Source of the DNA: Fontisphaera persica
Lineage (GTDB): Bacteria; Verrucomicrobiota; Verrucomicrobiia; Limisphaerales; Fontisphaeraceae
Direction of reading: 5' to 3'
DNA: 64,000 nucleotides
Assembly (NCBI RefSeq): GCF_024832785.1
Contig: NZ_CP116615.1
Span: 1,922,001-1,986,000, forward strand
The position numbers and the translations under genes were made by a program. This document shows positions 52,156 through 61,431 of the stretch, one piece after another; positions within the stretch are counted from its first letter, which is position 1, and each line of letters starts with the position of its first letter. The notes below the pieces were generated by a model. The model had not been told where the DNA came from and did no database searches. It worked only from the letters and a program-made list of their open reading frames with translations.

Positions 52156-54684
52156 CTAACGCCCGGCCCGCATCACCGGAGCCATGACCCGCTCGGCCAG
52201 GGCTAGCATTCGGCGGGCGGCGGATTCCGTCTGGCCGGCGTCCCATTCGGTTTGCGCCACCAGATAAATCAGGCGCGGGGCCGCGGATGGCTGACCGGCC
52301 AATTGGCGTAGAAGTGAAAGGTCTCTTTGCTCGGCGGGCAGATGAAAGATGGCCTCCGCCAATGCGTGCAGGACATTGGTATCACTGGGATTTTGCATCC
52401 ACCGCGCCCGCCATTGTTCCACCGTGGCCTCGGTAAAAGCTGGCATCAAATGCCGGTCCAAAGTCCCCGGTGGCAGATGAATGCGACATAACCGCTCCGC
52501 CAGATGGTAGGCTTCCGTGTGCTTCTTTTCCGCCATGAGTGCCTGCAATAGCAACCATTGGCCGGCGGGCAGGTTGATTTCTCTCCCCAGGGCATTGGTG
52601 GCCGCCGCCACATCGCCTGCGCGCAGCAAGCGCGACGCCATCTCCACCCCCTGCACACGGTTGGTCGCCTGACGGCAGGCCTCAACCGCCAGGGCACGCA
52701 GCCCCCGCTGCAGCGCAAAATCGGCCAGAGTCAACAAAGCCACAGGTGTATCGGGCGTCAAGGACCAGAGGGTGGCCGGTTGTGGCTCCGCCTGCCAGGC
52801 AATCTCAAAGGCTTCGCGAAAATCATCCGGGCGCTCCAGCGGGGCCGCGCGCAAGAACTCCAGGGCCACATGCGGCTCGCGTGCGGCGAAATGCCTTGCG
52901 AACCGCAAACCCAGCCGCGGTTGCAGCGGATTGAGCCGCATAACCATCCATGCCTCCTCGCGCCCCCGCTCCGGCGACGCTCCGAACGCCAGGTCAAGCC
53001 AGGCCAGTTCCAACCGCAGCTCCCACTGATAAGGGTCCAGCCGCAGGGCCCGTAAAAACTCCTCCCGCAGTTGGACAGCCTGCAGCATTTGTTCCGTGCG
53101 CGGCTCATTTTGCAGCGCCAGCACCCGCGCCCGCAACCAGGCCACCCGTCTTTCGCTTGCCCAAGGCCAAAAGCGCAAGGATTGTTCAATCGTGGTGGCT
53201 TGGGCCGTGGGCAGGCTCTGTTTCAACCGCTGCTGCCAGCGCCAGAAACTCCACCCTTGGGCCACTGCCACCAGCACCACCGCAGCGCCCAGGGCATAAT
53301 GCCAGATGATTTGGGGAACCGGCAGGGCCGGCGGCACTTCCGGACGGTGCGGCTGCTCCAACAAACCCACAGCCATTCCCAGCAACGCCGCAGCAAACAG
53401 CAAATTGGCCTGGGTCTGCCCCACAAACTCAAACTGGCCATGCACCCCAAAGGCCGCCAGCGCCGCCAGCGACCCGATGAGGATTTCAGGCTCCGCCACC
53501 TTGCGTCTCAAAGCCTCGCGCAGCACCTTGAGGAAAAGCACCCCCACCAGCGCCAGCCCCCAGACCGTGCCCGTGGCGCCGGTTTCTGCCATCCATTGCA
53601 CGACATCATTCTCTGCGTGCCAGAAGGTTTTGTCTCCCGCAAAAGTTTTGAAGTGATTGAACGCAGGCGCAAAAGCGCCCGGCCCGACGCCAAACCAGGG
53701 GAAATGCGCCGTCATCTCCATCGCATCCTTCCAAATGGCTCGTTTGAAGGCCAAATCCCTGCCGCCGCCCTCCAATCGGTCCAGCACCAGGCCGCTGGCA
53801 GCCAACATAATCAGCAGCAACAGTACCACCCCGCCCGTGCAGACCAGCAGCCGGCTCCGATTTTTTGAACGCCGCCCCAGGTACACCAGCCAGACCACCA
53901 ATCCCGCCCCGAATGCCAGACCACCCGCGCGCGACCCACATGCCACCGCCGCCACCAGAGCCGGCACCAGGACCACCACCAACAACAGAATCGTGGGCCA
54001 GCGACGCCGGGGCCGCGGGCGCCATTCTGAGCACGCCCGATGCAGCGGCGAAAGCGTGCGCATGCCCCACGCCAGTCCTAATAACACCCCCATGTAAGCC
54101 CAGTTGGCAAAATGATTGCGATTCGCAAACGTTCCGGCGGCGTACTGATAACGATTTTCCCAAATCCCCAGCAGGTGACTGGAGTCCACCCAGCGCAGCC
54201 AGGCCTCCGCCAGCACCAAAATCAACAACGCCCCCATGACAAACCGCAGGAATACCAGCGGAAACTGGCGCAGATGCGCGCCTTGCCGCGCCAGCCAAAA
54301 CACCAGCACGGCCTGCAATAATTCCCAGTATCTTTGCACCGTTCCGGCGGGGGATAGCGTCAACGTCACCCAGGGTTCCACCATCCCCGGTTCCAAAGGA
54401 AATTGCCGGGCCAATGCGGCTCGCCCGGGACTAAGGTATTGCACCCAACTGAGAGGGAGAGGGATTAAATACAAGACCAGCCCTGCCAGCGCCATCCAAC
54501 GCCACCAGCGCGGCAGCCAGATTTCCTGGCCGCGCCCCAGTTCTTCGGCCAGCCACAAAAGGCTCAGCCCCAACAACAAACCCACCACGGCCTGCCCTTC
54601 CGCTGTGACTGAACCAAACAAGAGCGGCGCCGCCGCCAATGCTGTCAACCATGGATAATGCCGCCACATGGGCGGCTCCATCAT
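52156..54684 (-). CDS. O-antigen-ligase-like membrane protein with TPR-like tail
   Basis: An 842-residue protein. Residues 1-460 hold about twelve hydrophobic helices with Wzy_C features: TFANRNHFANWAYMGVLLG, CGSRAGGLAFGAG and a large periplasmic loop after it with WKDAMEMTAHFPWFGVGPG and HAENDVVQWMAETGATG. Residues 480-842 are helical, with TPR-like arrangement (EFLRALRLDPYQWELRLELA). O-antigen ligases move a completed glycan from the lipid carrier to an acceptor; the tail may bind partners. It stands alone, ending one base after the uvrA-like stop and divergent from rseP. Confidence 0.78.
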   Translation of the reverse strand: MMEPPMWRHYPWLTALAAAPLLFGSVTAEGQAVVGLLLGLSLLWLAEELGRGQEIWLPRWWRWMALAGLVLYLIPLPLSWVQYLSPGRAALARQFPLEPGMVEPWVTLTLSPAGTVQRYWELLQAVLVFWLARQGAHLRQFPLVFLRFVMGALLILVLAEAWLRWVDSSHLLGIWENRYQYAAGTFANRNHFANWAYMGVLLGLAWGMRTLSPLHRACSEWRPRPRRRWPTILLLVVVLVPALVAAVACGSRAGGLAFGAGLVVWLVYLGRRSKNRSRLLVCTGGVVLLLLIMLAASGLVLDRLEGGGRDLAFKRAIWKDAMEMTAHFPWFGVGPGAFAPAFNHFKTFAGDKTFWHAENDVVQWMAETGATGTVWGLALVGVLFLKVLREALRRKVAEPEILIGSLAALAAFGVHGQFEFVGQTQANLLFAAALLGMAVGLLEQPHRPEVPPALPVPQIIWHYALGAAVVLVAVAQGWSFWRWQQRLKQSLPTAQATTIEQSLRFWPWASERRVAWLRARVLALQNEPRTEQMLQAVQLREEFLRALRLDPYQWELRLELAWLDLAFGASPERGREEAWMVMRLNPLQPRLGLRFARHFAAREPHVALEFLRAAPLERPDDFREAFEIAWQAEPQPATLWSLTPDTPVALLTLADFALQRGLRALAVEACRQATNRVQGVEMASRLLRAGDVAAATNALGREINLPAGQWLLLQALMAEKKHTEAYHLAERLCRIHLPPGTLDRHLMPAFTEATVEQWRARWMQNPSDTNVLHALAEAIFHLPAEQRDLSLLRQLAGQPSAAPRLIYLVAQTEWDAGQTESAARRMLALAERVMAPVMRAGR

Positions 54685-54825
54685 GCCGTGCCAAGGCCTT
54701 CACGTCGAATCAAAACCTGTGACAGCGCTGCGCGCCACCGGATGGAGTAAAGGAATCGTGCCATCGGATGTATATGCCGGTGACCCGTTGCGATACGGCC
54801 TCGCCAAGTTGCTTTACTTCCATGA

Positions 54826-54853
54826 TTGCCAGCCTTCCATCTCCAGTTATATT
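54826..54853 (+). promoter_or_regulatory. Candidate sigma-70 promoter for rseP-ispG
   Basis: TTGCCA (54826-54831) and TATATT (54848-54853) are 16 bases apart, 36 bases before ATG 54890; each box has one mismatch to consensus. This is the only reasonable promoter in the 205-base divergent gap 54685-54889. Confidence 0.45.
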
Positions 54854-54889
54854 AAGGGACTTGAGGCGGGTGCGTAAGCCTGCCATGGC

Positions 54890-56314
54890 ATGGAAATACT
54901 AAAGTTTATCTTTATTCTGCTGGAAGTGCTGGTGCTCTTCAACCTGCTCATCATTGTGCATGAGCTGGGGCACTTCCTGGCGGCACGCTGGCGGGGAATG
55001 GTGGTGGACCGTTTTGGCGTCTGGTTTGGCAAACCCATCTGGCAGCGCAAAATCGGCGGGGTCACCTACTGCCTGGGCTGGATTCCCGCCGGGGGGTTTG
55101 TCTCCCTCCCGCAAATGGCCCCCATGGAAGCCATCGAAGGCGAAGTTCAGGTGGACAAAGAAAACCTGCCCCAAGCCCCGGTCAAGGACCGCATCATTGT
55201 CGCCTTTGCCGGCCCGCTCTTCAGTTTTCTGCTCGCCATCTTCTTCGCCCTGATTATCTGGCAGGTGGGGCGGCCGGTGTACGAATCCGATAGCTCCAAT
55301 GTCATTGGCATGGTGATCAAGGATGGTCCGGCTGATAAAGCCGGCTTGCAGCCCGGCGACCGCCTCGTGGCCATTGACGGCCATCCTGTGACCCGTTTTG
55401 GCGGCATCGGCACTGACAGCATCAAGTGGCGCATCATTTCTTCCGAAGGCGAGACCATTCAGGTGGCGTATGAGCGCAACGGCCAAACCAACACCGTGGC
55501 CATCAAACCGGAGGTGGAAAAAACCAGCTTCGGCCAGCGCAGCGGCCTGCGCCAAATCAAAATTGTGCCCGCCTACACCGCCATCATTGCCGAAGTGCTG
55601 CCTCACAGCCCCGCCGATTACGCCGGGCTGCGACCGGACGACATCATCCTTGAAGCCAACGGCCAGCGGCTCATCCATCCCAGCCAGGTGACCACTCTCA
55701 TCGAGCGCAACGGTACCAATGCGGTCCGCCTGCTGGTCAAACGCGGCCAGCAAACCAATCTCGTGGCCGTGGTGCCGGAGATTCCTGCCGTGGCCGCCCC
55801 GGAAGATAAACGGCCCAGCCTGGGGGTTTATTGGGACAGCCGCGGCCTGCAGACCATTGACCGGCCCGGCCCCGTTGAGCAAATCCGTGCCAGCGTGGAC
55901 ATGATGGTGAGCACATTCAAGGCCCTGTTCTCGCGCAAATCCGGGGTCAAGGCCCAACACCTCTCCGGCCCGGTGGGCATCCTGCGCATTTACTATTTGT
56001 TATTCCAGAGCGAGCATGGCTGGCGGCTGGCGCTATGGTTTAGTGTGATTTTTAACGTGAACCTGGCCCTGCTTAATCTGCTGCCAGTGCCAGTGCTGGA
56101 TGGAGGACATATTTTGCTGGCCCTGATTGAGGGCATCCGCCGCAAGGCCATGAACCTCAAAGTGCTGCAAGCGGTTCAAACCGCCTGTGCAGTGTTGATT
56201 ATTGGGTACATGTTGTTCATTACCTTTTACGATGTGAGCGCGCTCTCGGAACGCGGTCCCAAAGAACCACCCACGCCGCAATTTGCGCCCAAGGTCCAGC
56301 TTCGCGGCCAGTAG
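54890..56314 (+). CDS. rseP: Site-2 protease RseP
   Basis: A 474-residue intramembrane metalloprotease. The zinc site is HELGH at H24, E25, H28 in the first helix. Two PDZ domains (about 130-220, 225-310) are suggested by LQPGDRLVAIDG and LRPDDIILEANG; the third zinc ligand lies in LLPVPVLDGGHILLAL near residue 400, and the protein ends with two helices. Site-2 proteases cut anti-sigma factors within the membrane. The next gene, ispG, follows 48 bases later, an arrangement often seen in bacteria, where dxr frequently comes first; dxr is absent here. Confidence 0.95.
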   Translation: MEILKFIFILLEVLVLFNLLIIVHELGHFLAARWRGMVVDRFGVWFGKPIWQRKIGGVTYCLGWIPAGGFVSLPQMAPMEAIEGEVQVDKENLPQAPVKDRIIVAFAGPLFSFLLAIFFALIIWQVGRPVYESDSSNVIGMVIKDGPADKAGLQPGDRLVAIDGHPVTRFGGIGTDSIKWRIISSEGETIQVAYERNGQTNTVAIKPEVEKTSFGQRSGLRQIKIVPAYTAIIAEVLPHSPADYAGLRPDDIILEANGQRLIHPSQVTTLIERNGTNAVRLLVKRGQQTNLVAVVPEIPAVAAPEDKRPSLGVYWDSRGLQTIDRPGPVEQIRASVDMMVSTFKALFSRKSGVKAQHLSGPVGILRIYYLLFQSEHGWRLALWFSVIFNVNLALLNLLPVPVLDGGHILLALIEGIRRKAMNLKVLQAVQTACAVLIIGYMLFITFYDVSALSERGPKEPPTPQFAPKVQLRGQ

Positions 56315-56362
56315 GCCGCGCTGCGTCCGGAATGCGCTCGTAAGCCAATCGCCGGTCAAACC

Positions 56363-58147
56363 ATGAATTACTGCGCGTCACCTTATTTCTATCGGCGCCG
56401 CCTCACCCGCGAAGTCGTGGTGGGAGACCCCCACCGCGGGGGCGTCATCATTGGCGGCAGGCATCCTGTGATGAAACAATCCATGCTCACTTGTGACACC
56501 ATGGATACGGAGGCCTGCGTCAAACAAACCTTGGATTTGGTGGAGGCTGGCTGCCAGTTGGTGCGCATCACCGCCCCCACTGTCAAGGATGCCGCCAACC
56601 TGCGCAATATCGTCGAAAAGCTGCGCGCCCAAAACTGTTTCGTACCCATTTGCGCGGACATCCATTTCAAGCCCGAAGCCGCCCTGGAAGCCGCCCGCTG
56701 GGTGGAAAAAATCCGCATCAACCCCGGCAATTTTGTGGACAAGAAAAAGTTTGAAGTCCGCGAATACGACGATGCCACCTATTTTGCGGAGATGGACCGC
56801 ATCGAGGAGGTTTTCGCCCCTTTGGTGCGCTTATGCAAGGAATTGGGCCGGGCGATGCGTATCGGCACCAACCACGGCTCCCTGAGTGACCGCATCCTCA
56901 ATCGCTACGGCGACACCCCCATGGGCATGGTGGAAAGCGCCCTGGAATTTGCCCGCGTGGCACGCCGGCTGGATTTCCACAATTTCTGCTTCTCGATGAA
57001 AGCCTCCAACCCCAAGGTGATGATTGAGTGTTACCGCCTGTTGGTGGAAAAACTCGAGAAGCTGGGGCCGGATTGGAATTATCCTGTGCATCTGGGCGTC
57101 ACCGAGGCGGGCGAAGGTGAAGATGGACGCATTAAAAGTGCCATCGGCATCGGTTCCCTTTTGTGCGACGGCATCGGCGATACCATCCGCGTCTCGTTGA
57201 CGGAAGATTCACCCCACGAAATCCCCGTTTGTACCGATTTGATTGCTCAGACGCCGGAGTTGACCGCGCCCCTGCCCCCGGTGGCCATGCCGGAATGGGC
57301 ATTTACCACGTGGCCGGTGGACCCCTTTAATTACCAGCGGCGCGTCACCGCTGAAGTCGAGGTGGGTTTTGGCCTGAAATGTGGGGGGGAACATCCCATC
57401 CGCGTAATTGTGCCCCGAAACGTGTACCAACAGGTGGCGCCCCGCCTGCGTCCGCAGGACGATGTGCGGCCAGAGGGCATCTATGAAGACTTGCTGGTGT
57501 GGGAAGTGGACCCGCGCGAATCCCTGCAAGTGCCGGACGACACGCATTTGGTCACCGTCAAAGATAACTTGCCCCTGCCGGCGATTAGTGCCTTCCGACT
57601 TCTGGCCGGGCGGCTTCAGGAGGCCGGCCGCCGCAATCCCATTCTGCTGAAAGACTGCCTTGCCCCGCCGGCTGCGGCGCTCTCCCCCGCGCGCGTGCTG
57701 GTCGCCTCGGCCACGGTGCTGGGCAGTCTCCTGGCTGATGGCATCGGCGACGCCATCATGGTCCGCCACGAGCCGGGCGCGGGAGCCTCCCTGCGACTGG
57801 CCTACAATATCCTGCAGGCGGTGGGCAGCCGCTCCTTCAAAACGGATTACGTCGCTTGTCCCTCTTGCGGGCGCACCTTGTTCAACCTGCAAACCGTCAC
57901 CGCCCGCATCAAGGCCCGCACCGAACATCTGAAAGGCGTGAAAATCGCCATCATGGGTTGCATCGTCAATGGCCCCGGGGAAATGGCTGATGCCGATTTC
58001 GGTTACGTGGGCGGCGGCCCCGGCAAAGTCAACCTGTATGTGGGCAAAAAGCCGGTGCGCTTTAACATACCGGAAGCGGAGGCGGTGGACCAGTTGGTGG
58101 CCTTAATTAAAGAGCACGGTAAGTGGCGCGAGCCAGACGCCGCCTAA
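56363..58147 (+). CDS. ispG: 4-hydroxy-3-methylbut-2-enyl-diphosphate synthase, long form
   Basis: A 594-residue IspG/GcpE, the penultimate step of the MEP isoprenoid pathway. The length marks the three-domain form with a central insert (about 300-490) that is known from Chlamydiae, Bacteroidetes and plants. The N-terminal TIM barrel begins REVVVGDPHRGGVIIGG with VRITAPTVKDA, ADIHFKPEAALEAA and KIRINPGN. The C-terminal Fe-S domain supplies cysteines in ACPSCGRTLFNLQ and MGCIVNGPGEMADADFGYVG. It provides precursors for the lipid carrier used by UppP and the WecA-like enzyme. Confidence 0.95.
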   Translation: MNYCASPYFYRRRLTREVVVGDPHRGGVIIGGRHPVMKQSMLTCDTMDTEACVKQTLDLVEAGCQLVRITAPTVKDAANLRNIVEKLRAQNCFVPICADIHFKPEAALEAARWVEKIRINPGNFVDKKKFEVREYDDATYFAEMDRIEEVFAPLVRLCKELGRAMRIGTNHGSLSDRILNRYGDTPMGMVESALEFARVARRLDFHNFCFSMKASNPKVMIECYRLLVEKLEKLGPDWNYPVHLGVTEAGEGEDGRIKSAIGIGSLLCDGIGDTIRVSLTEDSPHEIPVCTDLIAQTPELTAPLPPVAMPEWAFTTWPVDPFNYQRRVTAEVEVGFGLKCGGEHPIRVIVPRNVYQQVAPRLRPQDDVRPEGIYEDLLVWEVDPRESLQVPDDTHLVTVKDNLPLPAISAFRLLAGRLQEAGRRNPILLKDCLAPPAAALSPARVLVASATVLGSLLADGIGDAIMVRHEPGAGASLRLAYNILQAVGSRSFKTDYVACPSCGRTLFNLQTVTARIKARTEHLKGVKIAIMGCIVNGPGEMADADFGYVGGGPGKVNLYVGKKPVRFNIPEAEAVDQLVALIKEHGKWREPDAA

Positions 58148-58226
58148 ACCAAAACGTCGAGCGGCAATTCTCGTTCGACAACCGCCCCTTCTCTCTCACT
58201 TGGCCTCTGAAGGACAGGCGGATTTC

Positions 58227-58251
58227 GGAGCCTTTCCCAGAGCAAGGCTCC
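58227..58251. terminator. Hairpin between convergent ispG and HAD genes
   Basis: GGAGCCTT (58227-58234) pairs perfectly with AAGGCTCC (58244-58251) around a 9-base loop in the 124-base gap between the convergent genes. It has no T-tract on either strand, so it may act only as a weak or Rho-assisted stop. Confidence 0.3.
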
Positions 58252-58271
58252 AGCCCGCGGCCTTGTGCGCG

Positions 58272-58943
58272 TCAAGGCATCCTCGGTCTCCGCAACAACG
58301 CCTGGATTTCCGCCAAGGTAAGTCCCTTGAGCGAAGGAAGCACCAGGTCGGCGTCCTGCAGCGATGCGGCCGGGTGGGTGGTCGCCAGGCCCACCACCTT
58401 CATCCCCGCGGCGCGCGCCGCTTCGATGCCCACGTGCGCATCCTCAAACACCACGCATTGGGAAGCAGCCATGCCCAGCCTGTGGGCGGCAGTCAAAAAC
58501 ACCTCCGGGTCGGGCTTGCCCTTGCCTACATCCTCCGCGGCCACCACCACGCGGAAAAAGTGGCCAGCCCCCAGGCGCTGCAGGCATAAATCAAGATTCT
58601 CGCGTGGGGTGGAAGAACCAATGGCACAGGGTACGCCTGCCCCCTGCAAGGTGTTGAGCCAATCCCGCACTCCCGGCAGCAATTCAATGCCCTCTACGCG
58701 CAACAATGCTCTGAAATACTCCTCCTTTTGCCAGGAGAGCTTCTGAATCTCCGCCGCATCTTGCGTCCAACCCAACAGCTCCCGGATAACCCGGTCATTC
58801 TTCATGCCAAAACTCCGGCGGAAAAACCCATCAGGCAGAGGTAGTCCCTTTTCCTGCGCCAGACGCATCCACGCGCGCTCATGCTGGCGCGAAGAATCCA
58901 CGATCACCCCGTCCCAATCAAAAATTGCAGCCCAATCAGACAT
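58272..58943 (-). CDS. HAD hydrolase, beta-phosphoglucomutase-like
   Basis: A 223-residue HAD phosphatase with an alpha-helical cap. Motif I is FDWDGVIVDSSRQHERAW (nucleophile D9, acid D11), motif II is AIGSSTPRENL, the lysine is in GKGKPDPEVFLTAA, and motif III is VVFEDAHVGIEAARAAGMKV. This resembles the phosphoglycolate phosphatase/beta-phosphoglucomutase group; the exact substrate cannot be told. ATG 58943 begins the first beta strand. It lies 82 bases after the DR2241-like gene on the same strand. Confidence 0.85.
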   Translation of the reverse strand: MSDWAAIFDWDGVIVDSSRQHERAWMRLAQEKGLPLPDGFFRRSFGMKNDRVIRELLGWTQDAAEIQKLSWQKEEYFRALLRVEGIELLPGVRDWLNTLQGAGVPCAIGSSTPRENLDLCLQRLGAGHFFRVVVAAEDVGKGKPDPEVFLTAAHRLGMAASQCVVFEDAHVGIEAARAAGMKVVGLATTHPAASLQDADLVLPSLKGLTLAEIQALLRRPRMP

Positions 58944-59025
58944 GGCGGCGATTGAAGGGTATTCGTCTGCCTCTGGCAATGCTGGAGGTGCAACCCCCAT
59001 CCTTTTGGGAAAAACCGGCAACGGG

Positions 59026-59841
59026 TTATTCCTCTTCCCGCGCCTCGGTGGATGAAGAAGCCGCGGAACCTTTGGGCAAGGCACTCATAAGTTTTTGCTG
59101 AACATACAACAAGTGCCGTGGATTGGTGGGAGCGTTGAAATCTGCCACCCGCAGGTTGGCGTCGGGATGGTTGAGACAATTCTCCACGGCAGCCAGCAAG
59201 CCGCGGATTTCCGTGGGAGCCAGGGCAAGTTGGGCCGGGGTTTCCTGCGCAATACGCATCCTTTTCCGCGCAAATTCCAACAGCACGGCACACGGCTCCA
59301 GGCAGGGGATGATGCTTTTGTCCTCCACCCGGTCAGCGGACATCCCCGGCACCGTCCACAACCGCTGTTTCAAACAAAAGGGGCGCGCACAACAGGCCTG
59401 AATAATAGCCGCCGCCTGCTCCGGCGTGGCCTTGGCCGTGAGCCGGTACATGCCGCTCTGTCTTTGGGTGAAGGCCGGATAATCCGTAGGCGCTGCCGTG
59501 CCCGTCCGCACGGCAAACCAGTCGGCTAAAAACCCGGGATAAAGATAATCCAACGCCAGTTCCAACTCGGCAGCACTCTCAACCCTGCAGTACCAGCCCC
59601 GAATCAAATCAGGCGAAGACCTTAAGGGCCGGAAAATGCCCAACGCATTATGCTGGGTGCGCTCTCGTAAATTTTCCAAGGGCACTGGTTGCAAGTTGGC
59701 AAGGCTCTCTCCGGCATCCTCGGCGTGTCGCAACAAGAAAGCTTCCGGGCCCTGACGTTCAATGAGAAGCTGCGCCACCACGAACTGCTCGCCTATCTCC
59801 GCCAGGAATTGCACCAATGCCGGATTCATGAAAGTACCCAT
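59026..59841 (-). CDS. Putative Fe-S protein similar to DR2241
   Basis: A 271-residue protein. Cysteines at 150, 151, 156, 180 and 184 (CCARPFCLKQRLW and PCLEPCAVLLEFARKRM) resemble the 4Fe-4S-binding region of DR2241-family proteins, which in Deinococcus accompanies a CbiX-like chelatase. No CbiX domain is obvious here. The N-terminal 130 residues are alpha/beta (a stretch with GIFRPLRSSPDLIRGWYCRV). The C-terminus is low-complexity Ser/Ala/Glu. The family assignment is from the cysteine and LKQRLW pattern only. A second start at 59829 is possible. Confidence 0.5.
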   Translation of the reverse strand: MGTFMNPALVQFLAEIGEQFVVAQLLIERQGPEAFLLRHAEDAGESLANLQPVPLENLRERTQHNALGIFRPLRSSPDLIRGWYCRVESAAELELALDYLYPGFLADWFAVRTGTAAPTDYPAFTQRQSGMYRLTAKATPEQAAAIIQACCARPFCLKQRLWTVPGMSADRVEDKSIIPCLEPCAVLLEFARKRMRIAQETPAQLALAPTEIRGLLAAVENCLNHPDANLRVADFNAPTNPRHLLYVQQKLMSALPKGSAASSSTEAREEE

Positions 59842-60077
59842 GCCTGCTAAGGTAGTCCGCCTGCCCTGCCATTTCCAACCCGCAATTGCACCACGCGGAC
59901 GTTCCAGCCGTGCCCTTCCCGGAATAGTCCGCTTTGTTACTCAAACGTCACTTGACAGTCATGGTGAAGAAGCAGAAAGGTAACATTTGAAATGGCGTAT
60001 GCTCCGGTCTGCGCCAGGCGTGGAAAAACAACCCAAAACTTGCCCGCAAAATGTTAAAAGCCCGTTGCATTTGACCT

Positions 60078-60584
60078 ATGAAAACTCTGACCCTGACTGC
60101 GGAACAGCTTGCCAAACTGCAAGCCCAAAGCCAGCAGTTCAAACAACACATCGAGGAGTTAACCCGCAAGATGGCAGCCGCCAAAGCCCGCGCCAAAGAG
60201 GCCAAAGCCGCCGCCAAAGCCGCCAAAGCGGCTGCCAAGCAGGCGCGCAAGGTCTATAAAAAATGGAAGGAGCAACTGGCCAAGGCCGAGGCCCGGCTGG
60301 AGGAAATTCAAGCCACCTTGAAGAAATGCCAGCCCAAAGCCACCCCCCAGAAAGCCAGGCCAGCCGCCCCCATTCCTGCCAAACAGATGGCGCCCAAAAA
60401 GACGATAACATCACCCCCGCAACCCAAAGAAACACCGACCGAGAAAGTTTCCCTGAAGACGGCCGAGAAAAAAGCACCTGCGCGGTTTAACCGTCCCAAG
60501 GCCGCTCCCATGGCTCCTGCCGCGCCTGCCCCATCAGTGCCTGCCTCGGTAATTACGAAGGAGACGCCCGCTCCGCCTGCCTGA
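60078..60584 (+). CDS. Lys/Ala/Pro-rich protein of unknown function
   Basis: A 168-residue protein. Residues 10-85 form a probable coiled coil, with a Lys/Ala/Arg repeat at 31-56 (AAAKARAKEAKAAAKAAKAA and continuing). The C-terminal half is Pro/Lys/Thr-rich and disordered. Composition resembles histone-H1-like or Hc1-type proteins of PVC bacteria, but such low-complexity regions are easy to mistake. It ends 2 bases before a convergent tRNA gene. No promoter was found; the 236 bases upstream (59842-60077) hold nothing else recognisable. Confidence 0.65.
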   Translation: MKTLTLTAEQLAKLQAQSQQFKQHIEELTRKMAAAKARAKEAKAAAKAAKAAAKQARKVYKKWKEQLAKAEARLEEIQATLKKCQPKATPQKARPAAPIPAKQMAPKKTITSPPQPKETPTEKVSLKTAEKKAPARFNRPKAAPMAPAAPAPSVPASVITKETPAPPA

Positions 60585-60586
60585 GC

Positions 60587-60670
60587 TGGTGGGCATGACA
60601 GGACTTGAACCTGCACGGATTGCTCCACGGGATCCTAAGTCCCGCGCGTCTGCCATTCCGCCACATGCCC
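60587..60670 (-). tRNA. tRNA-Leu (UAG)
   Basis: Read on the minus strand, acceptor GGGCATG pairs with CATGCCC, followed by discriminator A and an encoded CCA (60587-60589). The anticodon stem CGGGA/TCCCG carries loop CTTAGGA, anticodon UAG. A long variable arm and the T loop GGTTCAAGTCC are present, as expected for type II leucine tRNA. The 206 bases on the 5' side (60671-60876) contain no gene. Confidence 0.97.
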
Positions 60671-60876
60671 GCCCGGTCTATTGTGCACGCCAGCCTACCA
60701 TATTCCAGCCGGTTCAAAAATAAAATTTCGAGAGGAGCGGACGCCTTGCCCGGAGCTTATCGAGCCTAAGGGGGCTGGCTTTAATCTTTTGCTCTTTCTG
60801 AATCCACCCATCCATTAACTTACCCTATCACCTTGCTCCCCAGCAGTGGCATTCCACTTGCTCTCTTCCTCGAAGC

Positions 60877-61344
60877 ATGAAGTCCTGCTACACATTCAAA
60901 GCCAGCGCCTCCAAGGTGCTTTGGATGGCGGTAATTTGCTGTTGGATAACGACTTTGGGGGTTGTCGCCCAAGCACAAACCATTCCCGAGGCTGTCGCAG
61001 CCATAGACGAGTGTGTCCAAAAATTGGACAAACCCCTGCTTACGGCGCCGGTTGCCCAAGCCTTGAAAATGGACGTGGCGTTTGTGGAAAAAGCCCTCTT
61101 GCAAGAAAATTGCCAGGTCAGCGATTTGGTGTTCCTTCGGGCGCTGGCCAAGAAAACCGCAGTTTCCCCTGAGGCAGCACTTTCCGCCCATCCGCAGCGG
61201 GAGTGGCTGGCCCATTTGAAAAAGGCCGGTTTTAGTGAGGAGGAAATCCTGCAATTGCTGGACGATGCCTATGCGGATCTGGCGCTCAAGATGCTGGATT
61301 TCCCCAGAAAAAAAGAGAACGTTAAAAAAACAGCCAAACGCTAA
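60877..61344 (+). CDS. Exported small protein of unknown function
   Basis: A 155-residue protein with an N-terminal signal peptide (hydrophobic VLWMAVICCWITTLGVVA, cleavage near AQAQ). The mature part is alpha-helical and Lys/Glu/Leu-rich, with one cysteine pair (C46 region DECVQKL and ENCQVSDL) that could form a disulfide. The basic C-terminus is KKENVKKTAKR. It is followed by a strong intrinsic terminator. No recognised domain. Confidence 0.68.
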   Translation: MKSCYTFKASASKVLWMAVICCWITTLGVVAQAQTIPEAVAAIDECVQKLDKPLLTAPVAQALKMDVAFVEKALLQENCQVSDLVFLRALAKKTAVSPEAALSAHPQREWLAHLKKAGFSEEEILQLLDDAYADLALKMLDFPRKKENVKKTAKR

Positions 61345-61370
61345 TTAGGTGGGTTGGTGGACAGGGGATT

Positions 61371-61413
61371 CAAAGGGCGCTCTGAAAAGGCCAGCAGCGC
61401 CCTTTGATTTTTT
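61371..61413 (+). terminator. Intrinsic terminator after the small exported protein
   Basis: CAAAGGGCGCT (61371-61381) pairs perfectly over 11 bases with AGCGCCCTTTG (61396-61406) around a 14-base loop, followed by A and six T's (61408-61413). It ends the plus-strand transcript just before the convergent ubiD stop. Confidence 0.92.
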
Positions 61414-61431
61414 CATCGCCCCCGTTAGCCA

